Source of the DNA: Acinetobacter brisouii CIP 110357
Lineage (GTDB): Bacteria; Pseudomonadota; Gammaproteobacteria; Pseudomonadales; Moraxellaceae
Direction: 5' to 3'
Length of the DNA: 64,000 bases
NCBI RefSeq assembly: GCF_000488275.1
Contig: NZ_KI530762.1
Coordinates: 763,536-827,535, forward strand
Both the position numbers and the translations under genes were made by a program. Shown here one piece after another: positions 1-10,325 of this stretch; positions within the stretch are counted from its first letter, which is position 1, and every line of letters starts with the position of its first letter. Below the pieces are notes generated by a model. That model searched no databases. It was not told where the DNA came from and worked only from the letters and a program-made list of their open reading frames with translations.

Positions 1-782
1 AATACACCTTCGTTTGGAAAATCAATGCTTAAGACTGCTGAAAATGGGGGGTAAACATCAAAAGTACGTTTCCACAAAAAATCATCAGGCGCGAGATGTT
101 GCAAACCATGTGGATAGTTGCTGACATTGCTGATGTACTCAGTGTGTAGACCATAATCGGTTGTTACCGTTGAATATTTGGGTACAACGGGAGTGTCACG
201 GTTGGCAAAAGCCCTGTTATGTACCCAAGCGAAATGGGCAACATCGATAAAGCCTTCTAACTGGCGACCACTGGAACCTGCAATATCGACAAATGGCGGT
301 AAAATTGCCTGATGTTCAGGTTGATCCCAAGTATCGAGTACAGGAAAGTTGGCTTTACTTTCGTCACGGCTGAGGATGCTTGTCCAAATCAGTCCATATT
401 TTTCTACCACTGGAAAACTGATCAGTGAAAAGCGATCTGAAATTTTGGTGAGTTCTGGTTGTGCTGGAATCAGGGTACATTTACCTTCGCTGTTGTAACG
501 TAAACCATGATACGGGCAAATAATTTCTTCACCCTCCACCCAGCCTTTAGTCAGTGGAACACCACGATGCGGACAAATATCACGAACCAAACAAATCTGC
601 CCAGTTTCGGTTTTATACAATGCCAATTTGACATCGAGCAGCATGACTTGTTGGGGGATGGTGCTGACATCTTCAATGCGGGCTACAGGATACCAGTGCT
701 GTGCCAAAATATCCCAATCGTTGCTGTCAAATTGGCTGTAGCATGGTTTGTTGAGCAGTTGCGTGACTGGAATGGCGTTCAT
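1..782 (-). CDS. Rieske 2Fe-2S aromatic ring-hydroxylating oxygenase, alpha subunit (partial, 3' end outside window)
   Basis: About 260 residues are visible from an ATG at 782; the C-terminus lies beyond the window edge. Residues 70-92 hold the Rieske cluster motif: Cys70 and His72, then 16 residues, then Cys89 and His92 (CPHRG and CPYHG). Further on, the segment DVAHFAWVH gives the Asp-x2-His-x4-His arrangement expected for the mononuclear iron site of VanA-type oxygenases. These enzymes hydroxylate or O-demethylate aromatic substrates using electrons from a partner reductase. That partner is encoded 29 bp upstream on the same strand, so the two probably form one operon. The substrate cannot be read from the sequence; vanillate is only one of several possibilities. 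Confidence 0.9.
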   Translation of the reverse strand, partial: MNAIPVTQLLNKPCYSQFDSNDWDILAQHWYPVARIEDVSTIPQQVMLLDVKLALYKTETGQICLVRDICPHRGVPLTKGWVEGEEIICPYHGLRYNSEGKCTLIPAQPELTKISDRFSLISFPVVEKYGLIWTSILSRDESKANFPVLDTWDQPEHQAILPPFVDIAGSSGRQLEGFIDVAHFAWVHNRAFANRDTPVVPKYSTVTTDYGLHTEYISNVSNYPHGLQHLAPDDFLWKRTFDVYPPFSAVLSIDFPNEGV

Positions 783-811
783 AGAGACCTCTAAATTTTT
801 TCAGTAATTGT

Positions 812-1786
812 TTATAGATCCAGCTCAAGCACTGGGCTTTTGGCGCGTGAACAGCACAAGGCAATGTATTGCTCACTGGAGTTTTTTTCGCTGTCGCTTT
901 GTACGCTATCTCGGTGGTCAACTTCGCCCGCCACTACACGGGTCAGGCAAGCACCACACATACCCATTTCGCACGATAAAGGAATATTGATCCGATTTTT
1001 AAGCAAAACATGAGCGATACTTTGGTGTTCAGGCACATGAAAAATTTGTCCTGAGCGTTGTAGTTTAATTTGGAAGCCTGTATTGGTGGCTGTATCGAAT
1101 AGTGATGTCGATACTTGTTCTGGGTGGAAGGCTTCCAAGTGAATCTGTTCAGGTTGCCAACCCAACTCTAAGGCATAGTGCTGATAGTCCTGCATAAAGC
1201 TGTGTGGACCACAAAAATATAAGCGTGTATTGGGTTGGGGGTGTTGCAAACTTTCAGGATGTTCAATTCTTAAACTTTCACCTAAAGAACTATATAACAC
1301 ATGGATTTTTCCAAATTTAAATCCTTGTCGCCAACGGTTTATAAATGCGAGGTGTAGTGGTGTTTTCACACAATAATACAGTTCAAAAAATTTACCTTGA
1401 GCTTCAAGTTGTTCTGCCATGGCCAAAATTGGGGTAATGCCAATCCCTGCCGCAATCAGCAAATATTGTTCTGCGGCTTTTAGAGAAAACTGGTTACAAG
1501 GCGGCGAAATTTCAATATATTGCCCAACGCGTAAATTTTCATGAATATATTGCGAGCCACCGCGAGAAAGCTGTTCTTTTTTGACACAAATCACATAATA
1601 ATCTCGTTGGGTTGGACTGCCAGTCAGGGAATATTGCCGAGTCAGATGATTGGGTAAATAGATATTAATATGCGCACCTGCTTGCCATTCAGGTAGGTTT
1701 AAAGGCTGAACAGGCATTAATGTGATTGCCAGATTGCCTTCCCCTTGGCGAGAAATACTGTCGACGACGACTTTTAGTTTTTCCAT
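812..1786 (-). CDS. VanB-type (PDR) ferredoxin-NAD(P) oxidoreductase
   Basis: 324 residues with the layout of the phthalate dioxygenase reductase family. An N-terminal flavin domain carries RQYSLTG (R-x-Y-S, near residue 50), followed by an NAD(P) domain with GIGITP near residue 115 and CGP near 193. A C-terminal plant-type 2Fe-2S domain has Cys-x4-Cys-x2-Cys (CEMGMCGAC) and a distal Cys in the CCS near residue 312. It passes electrons from NAD(P)H to the Rieske oxygenase that follows. It is the first gene of the minus-strand pair, so its promoter lies in 1787-2150. Length and domain order are normal for the family. Confidence 0.93.
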   Translation of the reverse strand: MEKLKVVVDSISRQGEGNLAITLMPVQPLNLPEWQAGAHINIYLPNHLTRQYSLTGSPTQRDYYVICVKKEQLSRGGSQYIHENLRVGQYIEISPPCNQFSLKAAEQYLLIAAGIGITPILAMAEQLEAQGKFFELYYCVKTPLHLAFINRWRQGFKFGKIHVLYSSLGESLRIEHPESLQHPQPNTRLYFCGPHSFMQDYQHYALELGWQPEQIHLEAFHPEQVSTSLFDTATNTGFQIKLQRSGQIFHVPEHQSIAHVLLKNRINIPLSCEMGMCGACLTRVVAGEVDHRDSVQSDSEKNSSEQYIALCCSRAKSPVLELDL

Positions 1787-2170
1787 GGGCTTGTCCTTTT
1801 TATTGTACCTACCTAAAAGCTAGCAAGATTCAAACCAAAAAGAACTCGCTAAAACCGACTTTTTTAAAACAGTGCCGAAACATCACCGAATTGCGAAATG
1901 CCAATTGTCACGTGCAGCCCAATTTTTTATGCAGCAACTCATGAAAAATATGCAACAGGTAGATTTTGGCGCTATTTAACTCATACCACTGTTTAAGATA
2001 GCCTGCTGATGCGTTCAAATCACATGATGCTGATGTGATTTTTATCTCAAAATAGCTGGAAATTTTGCTGATAATTTATACAAATTACTTTTAAAATAAA
2101 AGAGATAGCCGAATTGAGAATGTTTTTGATGAAATAATATGCGTTTGATTGGGCTGGATGAATATTTTTC
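1787..2170. other. Intergenic region upstream of the oxygenase operon
   Basis: AT-rich non-coding stretch between the start of the reductase gene and the tRNA-Ser promoter. It must contain the promoter of the minus-strand reductase-oxygenase operon. I see no convincing gene, and no regulator gene is adjacent. Nothing else was recognised. Confidence 0.5.
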
Positions 2171-2199
2171 TTGAAATCAAAGATGAGTCTTTGTATTCT
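2171..2199 (+). promoter_or_regulatory. Sigma-70 promoter of tRNA-Ser
   Basis: TTGAAA at 2171-2176 and TATTCT at 2194-2199 are separated by 17 bp. This places transcription start just before the tRNA at 2209. Confidence 0.65.
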
Positions 2200-2208
2200 T
2201 ACGCACAT

Positions 2209-2298
2209 GGAAGCGTGGCAGAGCGGTTTAATGCACCGGTCTTGAAAACCGACGAGGGTGTGAGTCCTCCGTGAGTTCGAATCTCACCGCTTCCGCCA
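2209..2298 (+). tRNA. tRNA-Ser (anticodon TGA)
   Basis: 90 nt with the long variable arm of a class II tRNA. The acceptor arms GGAAGCG and CGCTTCC pair fully, followed by G and an encoded CCA. The T arm has GTTCGAATC. The anticodon loop CTTGAAA contains TGA, which reads UCN serine codons. Confidence 0.97.
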
Positions 2299-2304
2299 AA
2301 TTCT

Positions 2305-2337
2305 AAAAGCCCTGACAATGTCAGGGCTTTGTTGTTT
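2305..2337 (+). terminator. Intrinsic terminator after tRNA-Ser
   Basis: The inverted repeat AAAGCCCTGACA / TGTCAGGGCTTT starts about 7 nt after the tRNA CCA end and is followed by a T-rich run. Confidence 0.85.
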
Positions 2338-2384
2338 TTAGGGCTAAGTAACGCAAGCCAATCGTAAGCAAAAAATAAAAAGGT

Positions 2385-3105
2385 TTCGCATTTTTTCTAG
2401 GTAGAATCACTGCATGCGCTTGCCGATCTGCAATGACCTGACAGCATTGTTTTGTATCATAGCCCCGCCTGTATAGACTGAATCAATCTGCTCATCCAAT
2501 GGAATTTGATCAAGTAAATCCCCAAGTACTTGCGAATCACTGACATTATTCGTTGTAAGCTGAACTGTTCGTATTTGCAGGATCTTAGCATCGATACCAA
2601 TATGAAGTTTACGCCATTGGCGATGATATTCGGGCTGATGTTTTTTACGTTTCCATTAACCTTCATCTAAAAACTTCAAGCCTGTGGAATAGACGAGTAG
2701 ATGTAATCCGTTACAACTCTTTTCATAGTTAATTTGAATATCAATATGCTTTTGTCTGCGGCAAAGGGTTGAATAATCTGGCGCTATCCAATCTAATCCG
2801 CAAAGTTTAATCAGGCTTTGTACAAAGCCTGTGACCATGCGTAAAGAAAGATGAAATAAGGATTTGATCATTAAACAGCATTGGATGGCTGTGTCGTAAT
2901 AAGTTTGATTTCGACCATGTTTGCCTTTTGGCTGAGCGTACCATTGAGTTTTGGAATCAAACCAAACTGAAATATTTCCTCGATTTACTAATGCTCGATT
3001 ATAAGAGGAGCAATTGATTGTACGATAATTTTAGGTGTAGGCATCTTCATTCGGAAATTATATTGTTGAATCAGACCATTACGAATGGCTTTATGCAACA
3101 AAGCC
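2385..3105 (-). pseudogene. IS5-family (IS903-like) insertion sequence relic with broken transposase
   Basis: Reading the minus strand from 3105, the sequence opens with a GGCTTTGTTGCATAAAGC end (3105-3088) that resembles IS903-group terminal repeats. A transposase then follows in at least three frames. A start with PTPKIIVQS ends at a stop near 3000, then YNRALVNRG to STGLKFLDEG (about 3002-2656), then a shifted frame with VIADRQAHAV near 2420. Recognisable family parts are AIQCCLM, LRMVTGFVQS, APDYSTLCRR and VYSTGLK, where family members have D in place of the Y of VYSTG. The reading breaks off near KNAKP at about 2385 and no second IS end is visible. The element is dead, and only its upstream end, next to kdpA, is preserved. 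Confidence 0.85.
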
Positions 3106-3177
3106 TTGTCTAAATAATATTTATAATGAAAAAAGCTCAGTTTAGATTGTGGGTAGATGGATAGAAGTAGATAGTTT

Positions 3178-3236
3178 GCATAAAAATTTATGCAGAATTT
3201 ACGCTGTTTGCCATTTTGGATATAGAGAATTTACGC
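3178..3236 (+). promoter_or_regulatory. Candidate kdp control region: palindrome and two direct repeats
   Basis: GCATAAA-AA-TTTATGC (3178-3193) is a perfect inverted repeat. It abuts AGAATTTACGC at 3194-3204, and the same 11-mer recurs at 3226-3236. The 32 bp spacing equals three helical turns, as expected for a response regulator bound on one face. The block lies 36-94 bp before kdpA. Assigning it to KdpE is inference. Confidence 0.45.
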
Positions 3237-3271
3237 AGTTAGTTTCCATACTAAAGCTGACCTATTTTTAA

Positions 3272-4981
3272 ATGGCATTTGCTATGTGGGAATTTATTTC
3301 TGTATTTGTCCTTTCACTGCTGTTGGCTTATCCGCTAGGTGCTTATCTTGCGGATGTGATGCAGGCAAAGCCAATGAAGAGTGATCGTTTTTTTAAATGG
3401 ATTGAACAACCGATTTACACAGCACTCGGTGTGAAACAAGTAGGTATGAACTGGCGTCAATATTTGGGGGCTTTTGTACTTAGTAATATCTTGTTGTTGG
3501 TGGCGAGTGTTACTATTTTTATGACTCAAGCGTGGTTGCCATTCAATCCTGACAATATTCCAAACATGAAATGGGACTTGGCTGTACACACAGCGATTTC
3601 TTTCTTAACCAATACCGATCAGCAGCATTATTCAGGGCAAGCACAATTGTCTTATTTTGCACAAATGACAGCCATTGTGGGTTTGCAATATTTGTCACCT
3701 ATTATTGGCTTGGCATTACTTGCAGCAATGTTAAGAGCTTTATTCTTACAATCAGGCAGAGAAGAAGGTGCTGATAAGAAAGACTGGAGTACGATTAATT
3801 TAGGTAATTATTGGATGGATATCATTCGACCATTATTTAGATTTTTTATTCCATTAAGTTTTATTTTTTCTTTGCTTCTGACCTTTCAAGGTGTTCCTGC
3901 GACACTCTCAGCAGGTCCAACTGCACAGGTTTTAGACCCAACCGCAGAAGTACAGACCCAGCATATTCCACTTGGTCCTGTTGCTCCTATGGTGGCGATT
4001 AAACAACTCGGTAGTAACGGTGGCGGTTGGTATGGACCAAACAGTACTGTGCCTTTAGAAAACCCAACACCATTGTCGAATCTGATTGAGATGATTGCGA
4101 TTTTACTGATTCCACTCTCTGTGGTGTTTATGGTTGGGCGTTTTATTCAACGCAAAAAACTGATGTGGATGATTTTTGGCAGCATGTTGTTGATGTCTCT
4201 GTCTTCAACACTACTCACTCTGTGGACAGAAAAATCCTCATTAATTCCAAATATGGCATGGATGGAAGGTAAGGAAACCCGCTTTGGTGCTGAGGCATCC
4301 GCACTGTGGGGAAGCTTGACTACGCAAGTCAATAACGGCTCAGTCAATATGATGCATGACTCGGCTTCACCACTAACGGGATTGGTTGAACTGTGCAATA
4401 TGCTGATCAATGCCATTTGGGGCGGGATTGGTTGTGGGCTATTACAGTTCTTTATTTATCTGTTTCTGGCGGTATTTATCGCAGGCTTGATGACAGGGCG
4501 TACCCCTGAATTGTTTGGTCGAAAAATTGAAGTCACTGAAATTAAGTTGTTAGCGCTCGTGATTCTATTACAGCCTGTGGTGATTCTTGGTTTGACTGCA
4601 ATCGCAATTGCATTCCCAGCAATTACAGGGAATTCAAATCCAGCTTTTCATGGCATTAGTCAAGTGTTTTATGAGTATGTCTCTGCCTATGCCAATAATG
4701 GTTCGGGCTTTGAAGGCTTAGGTGATAACACTTTATGGTGGAATCTGAGTGCCAGTGTGGCGTTATTGGCAGGGCGTTATAGCGTGCTGATCATTCCAGT
4801 CTTAATTGCAGTCAGTTTAGCAACCAAACCGCAAGCAGCCGAAAGCAAAGGTTCTTTACAGATCGAATCTCCAACCTTTGCCCTGACTTTAATCGGGATT
4901 GTGTTGATTCTGACCTTGTTGCAATTCATGCCAGTGTTGGTGATTGGGCCAATTGCTGACTATTTATCGATAAAAGTTTAA
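3272..4981 (+). CDS. kdpA: Potassium-transporting ATPase, potassium-binding subunit KdpA
   Basis: 569-residue polytopic inner-membrane protein. It is the K+-selective channel-like subunit of the high-affinity KdpFABC pump. It has the repeated selectivity-filter-like segments of the family, including [13 protein letters not shown] near residue 110, [15 protein letters not shown] near 245 and [14 protein letters not shown] near 470. The length is close to other KdpA proteins. It is the first gene of kdpABCDE, 16 bp before kdpB. An ATG five codons in (3284) is an alternative start; neither ATG has a strong ribosome binding site. No kdpF-like small ORF was found directly upstream. Confidence 0.97.
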   Translation: MAFAMWEFISVFVLSLLLAYPLGAYLADVMQAKPMKSDRFFKWIEQPIYTALGVKQVGMNWRQYLGAFVLSNILLLVASVTIFMTQAWLPFNPDNIPNMKWDLAVHTAISFLTNTDQQHYSGQAQLSYFAQMTAIVGLQYLSPIIGLALLAAMLRALFLQSGREEGADKKDWSTINLGNYWMDIIRPLFRFFIPLSFIFSLLLTFQGVPATLSAGPTAQVLDPTAEVQTQHIPLGPVAPMVAIKQLGSNGGGWYGPNSTVPLENPTPLSNLIEMIAILLIPLSVVFMVGRFIQRKKLMWMIFGSMLLMSLSSTLLTLWTEKSSLIPNMAWMEGKETRFGAEASALWGSLTTQVNNGSVNMMHDSASPLTGLVELCNMLINAIWGGIGCGLLQFFIYLFLAVFIAGLMTGRTPELFGRKIEVTEIKLLALVILLQPVVILGLTAIAIAFPAITGNSNPAFHGISQVFYEYVSAYANNGSGFEGLGDNTLWWNLSASVALLAGRYSVLIIPVLIAVSLATKPQAAESKGSLQIESPTFALTLIGIVLILTLLQFMPVLVIGPIADYLSIKV

Positions 4982-4997
4982 GCGTGGAGCAAGCACA

Positions 4998-7010
4998 ATG
5001 AAACATTCAAATGCGACACAACAGATGGATATCTTGAATAAAGAAATTATTCAGCAAACTTTCCATAAATTGCTGCCTCAACACGCTTTTAAAAATCCAG
5101 TGATGGCATGTGTGTGGGTGGGAACAGTTTTAACCCTTGTTGCCACTTTGATGGGTAATACCAGTTTAGGTTTTGGTTTAGTCCTAAGCTTGATTTTATT
5201 GGTCACGGTCTTGTTCGCCAATTATGCCGAGGCGGTTGCAGAAGCTAAAGGTCGTGGACAAGCTGCGTCATTACGTCAGGCGCGTGAAAACTTAACTGCA
5301 AATCGTATTCTCGATTTAAATGCCTCACCGACAGTGATTTCCGCAAATTTACTGAAAAAGGATGATTTAGTCATCGTCAAAGCCGGTGAAATTGTCCCTG
5401 CGGATGGCGAGATTATTCAAGGTTTTGCGACCATCAATGAATCAGCTGTCACAGGTGAGTCTGCACCCGTATTGCGTGAAGCCAATACTGATCGTTCAGG
5501 CGTAATTGGCGGTACTAAGGTCTTGTCGGATGAAATTATTATACGTGTGAGTAATGAGGCAGGTCATAGTTTCCTAGACCGTATGATTGCCTTGGTTGAA
5601 GGTGCTAATCGTCAGAAAACACCGAATGAGATCGCACTGGGTATCTTACTGAATATTATGACCATCACCTTTATTGTGGTGGTGGCAACCTTACCTTTTA
5701 TTGGTTCAATGGTTGGGATCAAAATCAGCATCGTCTTGCTGATTGCACTGTTGGTGTGTTTGATTCCAACCACGATTGGCGGCTTGCTGCCTGCGATTGG
5801 GATTGCAGGGATGAACCGTGCTTTAAAAGCCAATGTCTTAGCTAAATCAGGTAAAGCGGTTGAAGTTGCGGGTGATATTGATGTGTTGCTGTTGGATAAA
5901 ACAGGCACGATCACCTATGGAGATCGCCAAGCCACTGCTTTTTATCCATTGGCAGGTGTGACACCAAGTGAGTTACGCCAAGCAGCGATGCTGACCTCTT
6001 TTGCCGATCCAACGCCTGAAGGGAAGTCAGTCATCAGCCTTGGGAAAGAATTAGGTGAAAGTGTCAAAGAGCCTCAAGATGCGGAATTTATCCAGTTTAG
6101 TGCGTCGACACGTTTATCTGGTGTGGATTTAGCCACAGGGCAAAAGATTCGTAAAGGTGCGGTGGATGCTATTCTAAAACTCACCAATCAAGAGATTAAG
6201 GATAACATTGAGCTAAAAGCGCGTGTAGAACAAGTGGCTTCTAAAGGTGCAACCCCTTTGGTCGTGGCTTCGAATCACAGTATTTTAGGTGTGATTGAAC
6301 TTTCGGATGTGATTAAGTCTGGGATTAAAGAACGTTTTGCATTGTTACGAGAGATGGGCATTAAAACCATTATGGTGACAGGGGATAATCCGTTAACAGC
6401 GGCAGCAATTGCGGCCGAAGCAGGAGTGGATGACTATATTGCAGAAGCGAGACCTGAGGATAAATTGGCTTGTATTCGTAACGAACAAGCAGCAGGAAAA
6501 TTAGTCGCAATGGTGGGTGATGGCACCAACGATGCACCAGCCTTGGCACAGGCAGATATTGGTTTAGCTATGAACTCAGGTACTCAAGCAGCCAAAGAAG
6601 CGGGCAATATGGTGGATTTAGATTCTGATCCAACCAAATTGCTGGATGTGGTCGAAATTGGTAAGCAGCAATTGATTACTCGTGGAGCATTAACCACTTT
6701 TTCTTTGGCAAATGATGTCTCCAAGTACTTTGTCATTTTACCTGCATTGTTTGCGGTGGCAATTCCACAACTTGGTGTGCTGAATATTTTGCAACTTAGT
6801 AGTCCAAGCAGTGCCGTGATTTCCGCTTTGATCTTTAATGCCTTGATCATTCCAATGCTGATTCCATTGGCACTGAAAGGTGTTCAATTCAAACCTGCCA
6901 GTGCGCTGCAATTGTTACGTCGTAATATGCTGATTTACGGTGTAGGTGGTGTCGTTTTTCCATTTATTGTGATCAAGCTCATTGACCTTGTTGTGTCATT
7001 GTGGATTTAG
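4998..7010 (+). CDS. kdpB: Potassium-transporting P-type ATPase, catalytic subunit KdpB
   Basis: 670 residues. This is the ATP-hydrolysing subunit of the Kdp pump. Visible P-type signatures are VTGES in the actuator domain, DKTGT with the phosphorylated aspartate at residue 300, KGA in the nucleotide-binding domain, MVTGDN and [15 protein letters not shown] in the P domain. Membrane helices lie at the N-terminus, around residues 215-270, and in the last 100 residues. It sits between kdpA and kdpC with short gaps, as in a single transcript. The length is normal and all key motifs are present. Confidence 0.98.
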   Translation: MKHSNATQQMDILNKEIIQQTFHKLLPQHAFKNPVMACVWVGTVLTLVATLMGNTSLGFGLVLSLILLVTVLFANYAEAVAEAKGRGQAASLRQARENLTANRILDLNASPTVISANLLKKDDLVIVKAGEIVPADGEIIQGFATINESAVTGESAPVLREANTDRSGVIGGTKVLSDEIIIRVSNEAGHSFLDRMIALVEGANRQKTPNEIALGILLNIMTITFIVVVATLPFIGSMVGIKISIVLLIALLVCLIPTTIGGLLPAIGIAGMNRALKANVLAKSGKAVEVAGDIDVLLLDKTGTITYGDRQATAFYPLAGVTPSELRQAAMLTSFADPTPEGKSVISLGKELGESVKEPQDAEFIQFSASTRLSGVDLATGQKIRKGAVDAILKLTNQEIKDNIELKARVEQVASKGATPLVVASNHSILGVIELSDVIKSGIKERFALLREMGIKTIMVTGDNPLTAAAIAAEAGVDDYIAEARPEDKLACIRNEQAAGKLVAMVGDGTNDAPALAQADIGLAMNSGTQAAKEAGNMVDLDSDPTKLLDVVEIGKQQLITRGALTTFSLANDVSKYFVILPALFAVAIPQLGVLNILQLSSPSSAVISALIFNALIIPMLIPLALKGVQFKPASALQLLRRNMLIYGVGGVVFPFIVIKLIDLVVSLWI

Positions 7011-7016
7011 GAGCGA

Positions 7017-7655
7017 GTGATGAATACTTTATTGAAGCATGAACAATTGAACCAACAAAATCTTCAATTATCGAATCCTGTTCATTCGGTTTTACGCCCA
7101 AGCCTCGGTTTGGTTGCAGTTGGTTTCTTGATTGCAGGCATGTTGTACGCTACAGCAAGTGTCTCTATTGCGCAGTTGATTTTTCCGAAACAAGCCAATG
7201 GCAGTGTCATTGAACTGAATGGTAAAGTAGTGGGGTCAAGTTTGGTAGGACAAAACTTTGTTAGTGAACAATATTTCCATGGACGACCAAGTGCGGTAAG
7301 TTACAATGTCGATGGTATGGCAGGCAGTAATTTGGCAATCTCTAATCCTGATTTGCAAAAACAAATTAAAGAGCGAACAGTACAATTTGCCCAAAATAAT
7401 CAGATTACTAAGCAACACGTGCCGAACGAGATGGTAACTGCATCGGGCAGTGGGATTGATCCTGATATTTCACCTGAAAGTGCTTTATTACAGGTGAAAC
7501 GAGTGGCACAGCAACGTCATTTACCTGAGCAACAAGTTCGTGATTTGGTACAACAACAAATTCAGCCTGCACAGTTCGGCATATATGGGCAAGCGCGAGT
7601 CAATGTGTTGCAGTTAAATTTAGCCTTAGACCAATTATCATCGACCATACGTTGA
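7017..7655 (+). CDS. kdpC: Potassium-transporting ATPase subunit KdpC
   Basis: 212 residues, slightly longer than the roughly 190 typical of the family. One membrane anchor lies near residues 32-55, followed by a soluble domain containing GRPSAVSYN, a conserved stretch after the QNF motif, and the closing segment VNVLQLNLALD. KdpC stabilises the KdpA-KdpB complex and raises ATP affinity. It begins 6 bp after kdpB, with GGAG just before the ATG. It is followed 13 bp later by kdpD. Confidence 0.96.
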   Translation: MMNTLLKHEQLNQQNLQLSNPVHSVLRPSLGLVAVGFLIAGMLYATASVSIAQLIFPKQANGSVIELNGKVVGSSLVGQNFVSEQYFHGRPSAVSYNVDGMAGSNLAISNPDLQKQIKERTVQFAQNNQITKQHVPNEMVTASGSGIDPDISPESALLQVKRVAQQRHLPEQQVRDLVQQQIQPAQFGIYGQARVNVLQLNLALDQLSSTIR

Positions 7656-7668
7656 TAGAGCAGAACTT

Positions 7669-10314
7669 ATGCAGATCGACCGAAACAATAAAGCAGATGC
7701 ATGGTTGGCACATAGCCAACGTGAGCAATCTGGACGTTTGACCATTTTCTTGGGTGCAGCACCTGGGGTTGGGAAAACCTATGCCATGTTGACCCGAGCG
7801 CATGAGTTAATGCAACAAGGGCAGCATGTGGTCGTTGGGGTCGTAGAAACCCACGGTCGATCTGATACCGAACGTTTGATTCAAGGGCTCCATGTGATTC
7901 CAAGAAAATCTTTGGAATATCAGGGGCGAATGTTGGAAGAGATGGATCTCGACCAAATTCTTAAATTAAAGCCTCAAATTGTGCTTGTTGATGAGTTGGC
8001 CCATCGGAATGTACCCAATAGTCGGCATGAATATCGTTGGCAAGATGTCAATGAGTTGTTGGATGCAGGCATTGATGTCTATAGCACCTTAAATATTCAG
8101 CATTTGGAAAGCCTCAATGATGTAGTTTACCAAATTACGGGGATTCGGGTAACTGAAACTGTACCTGATGCATTACTTAAACGTTTGAAAGATATTCGAC
8201 TGGTTGATTTACCTGTTCCAGAATTATTAGAACGGATGAATCATGGCAAGATTTATTTCGCCGATGTTGCACCCCATGCATTGCAAGGTTTTTTTAAAGC
8301 TGCAAATTTGACGGCACTACGTGATCTGGCGATTCAAACTGTTGCAGGGCAGGTCGATATTGATTATCGAGAAAAATTTGTTGCACAAGGGCAGATTATC
8401 CCGATTCAAAATCACGTCCTATTGGCGATAGATGGTTCTGAGTTTTCAGAAGATTTGGTGCGCCGTGCCCATCGGATTGCGGAAAGACGTAACGCGACAT
8501 GGAGCGTCATTTCGATTCAAAAAAGTAAAGCCGAAACGACGCAAATTTTTACGGTGACGAAGGCTTTTAACTTAGCGCGTAAGCTCGGTGCAGACACCTA
8601 TTTACTTTATAGCAATCATATTGCATCGACCATTTTACAGGCGGCTTATGATTATGGTGCATCCAATATTTTACTTGGCAAGAGCCCTCAAAAATCGCTA
8701 TGGCAACGCTTATTTTCAGATCATATTGCTGACCAACTGTTAGAAAAACAGCATCCTTTTGAAATCACTTTTGTTCAACCTTTAAAAGCTCAAAATAATC
8801 AGACCAGCCCGAACGATGCTGCTCATTCATCTTGGCGAGAACAAGGCTTGGCATTTACTCAACGTGAAGTGTTTGAAAGTATCATCATTGTATTGCTAGG
8901 ACTGATTGTGGCGGCAATCAGTGATCATTTTATTGGGTATAGTGATTTAGCTTTGATTTTTATTGTGACTGTATTATTGGTTGCGATACGGGCCCGCATG
9001 TTGATCACGATTATCAGCGTATTCATCTGTTTTTTACTCTACAACTACTTTTTTATCGAACCTCGCTTTACCTTTATGATCAGCGCTGAACGTGGGGTGA
9101 TTACTATTATCACGTTCATTGTTTCAGCCTTACTGGTTGGGCGTTTAGCCAACCAATTACGCGCTCAGGTGTTGAGTTTACGCGCTGCAAATTCAGTGTC
9201 GTTACAGTTACAAGAATTAGAGCGCAAGCTATCGGCCTGTGTAGATATTGAACAGGTATTAAATGTCGCCAAACAACATTTGGAAACTTCATTAAATGCC
9301 ACGGTTTGGTTAAAAGTTGAAAATCAGTCTTTAGGTGATCCATCTGTCTTAAATGAAAAAGATCAGATAGCCGCAGATTGGACGCAGAAGAATGCGAAAC
9401 CCTGTGGACGTTTTACCAATACGTTGACCAATTCTGATTGGTGGTTTATTCCGTTAAATTTGGTGAAAGAATATGGCGTGATTGCAATTCGGTTTAATCA
9501 AAACGCTCAAACCATCAGTTTTGAATTACAACGCTTAACTGAGTTGATGATTGAAGATATTGCGCAAACTGTTGCTCGGGTACAACTCTCTTTACAGTTA
9601 GAAAATTCTAGAGTAGTGGCTGAAACGGAAAAGCTACGTTCAGCCTTGCTTTCTTCGGTATCGCATGATTTACGTTCACCCTTAGCAGCGATGATTGGCT
9701 CAGCAGATACGCTTAAATATTATGGCGAACAGATGTCTGAAAGCGATCGGCATGAATTATTAGACACCATTCATATCGAAGGTGAACGACTCGATCGTTA
9801 TATTCAAAACTTACTCGATATGACTCGTTTAGGGCATCAAGGATTAACTTTAGCTCGAGACTGGATTGGTGTGGATGAGTTGATTGGCTCTGCAACACAA
9901 CGACTCAAACGCTATCAACCGAATGTCAAAATCGATGTGACCTTAGCGGATGATTTGCCTCAGCTTTATGTGCATCCAGCCTTGATTGAGCAAGCTATTT
10001 TTAATGTCTTGGAAAATGCCGCAAAATTTTCACCTGACGATATGCCAATCAAAATAAGTATTCAACAAGAAGATGATTTTCTACAAATTAATATTGAGGA
10101 TCAGGGAGTTGGCATACCTGAAGATGAGCGAGAGCAAATCTTCGATATGTTCTATACCATGCAGCGCGGCGATCGAGGTAAAACAGGCACAGGTTTAGGT
10201 CTTGCGATTGTAAAAGCAATTATTGGGGCACACATGGGGAGTATAGAGGCTTTGGCTGGGACACATGGTCAAGGTACTTTAATTAAGATACGATTACCAC
10301 TTCATCAGGATTAA
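7669..10314 (+). CDS. kdpD: Sensor histidine kinase KdpD
   Basis: 881 residues with the full KdpD architecture. The N-terminal KdpD domain has a Walker A GAAPGVGKT at residues 29-37, and a universal-stress-protein-like domain spans roughly 250-370. Four membrane helices fall around 400-500, followed by a GAF-like region. The HisKA motif SHDLRSPL has the phosphorylated histidine at 666. The ATPase domain has N, G1 and G2 boxes (NVLENAAKF, DQGVGIP, GTGLGLAI). It senses potassium limitation and phosphorylates KdpE, which is encoded 11 bp downstream. Nothing is missing. Confidence 0.97.
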   Translation: MQIDRNNKADAWLAHSQREQSGRLTIFLGAAPGVGKTYAMLTRAHELMQQGQHVVVGVVETHGRSDTERLIQGLHVIPRKSLEYQGRMLEEMDLDQILKLKPQIVLVDELAHRNVPNSRHEYRWQDVNELLDAGIDVYSTLNIQHLESLNDVVYQITGIRVTETVPDALLKRLKDIRLVDLPVPELLERMNHGKIYFADVAPHALQGFFKAANLTALRDLAIQTVAGQVDIDYREKFVAQGQIIPIQNHVLLAIDGSEFSEDLVRRAHRIAERRNATWSVISIQKSKAETTQIFTVTKAFNLARKLGADTYLLYSNHIASTILQAAYDYGASNILLGKSPQKSLWQRLFSDHIADQLLEKQHPFEITFVQPLKAQNNQTSPNDAAHSSWREQGLAFTQREVFESIIIVLLGLIVAAISDHFIGYSDLALIFIVTVLLVAIRARMLITIISVFICFLLYNYFFIEPRFTFMISAERGVITIITFIVSALLVGRLANQLRAQVLSLRAANSVSLQLQELERKLSACVDIEQVLNVAKQHLETSLNATVWLKVENQSLGDPSVLNEKDQIAADWTQKNAKPCGRFTNTLTNSDWWFIPLNLVKEYGVIAIRFNQNAQTISFELQRLTELMIEDIAQTVARVQLSLQLENSRVVAETEKLRSALLSSVSHDLRSPLAAMIGSADTLKYYGEQMSESDRHELLDTIHIEGERLDRYIQNLLDMTRLGHQGLTLARDWIGVDELIGSATQRLKRYQPNVKIDVTLADDLPQLYVHPALIEQAIFNVLENAAKFSPDDMPIKISIQQEDDFLQINIEDQGVGIPEDEREQIFDMFYTMQRGDRGKTGTGLGLAIVKAIIGAHMGSIEALAGTHGQGTLIKIRLPLHQD

Positions 10315-10325
10315 AATCATCGTTT

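Noticed and set aside
2457..2871. Two short open frames that could pass as small genes
   Set aside because: Both are pieces of the broken IS5-family transposase in different frames, not independent genes.
3106..3271. Search for kdpF between the IS end and kdpA
   Set aside because: No short hydrophobic ORF with a plausible start was found on the plus strand.
5612..5914. 100-residue open frame antisense to kdpB
   Set aside because: Complement of conserved kdpB motifs including DKTGT. No independent evidence of coding.
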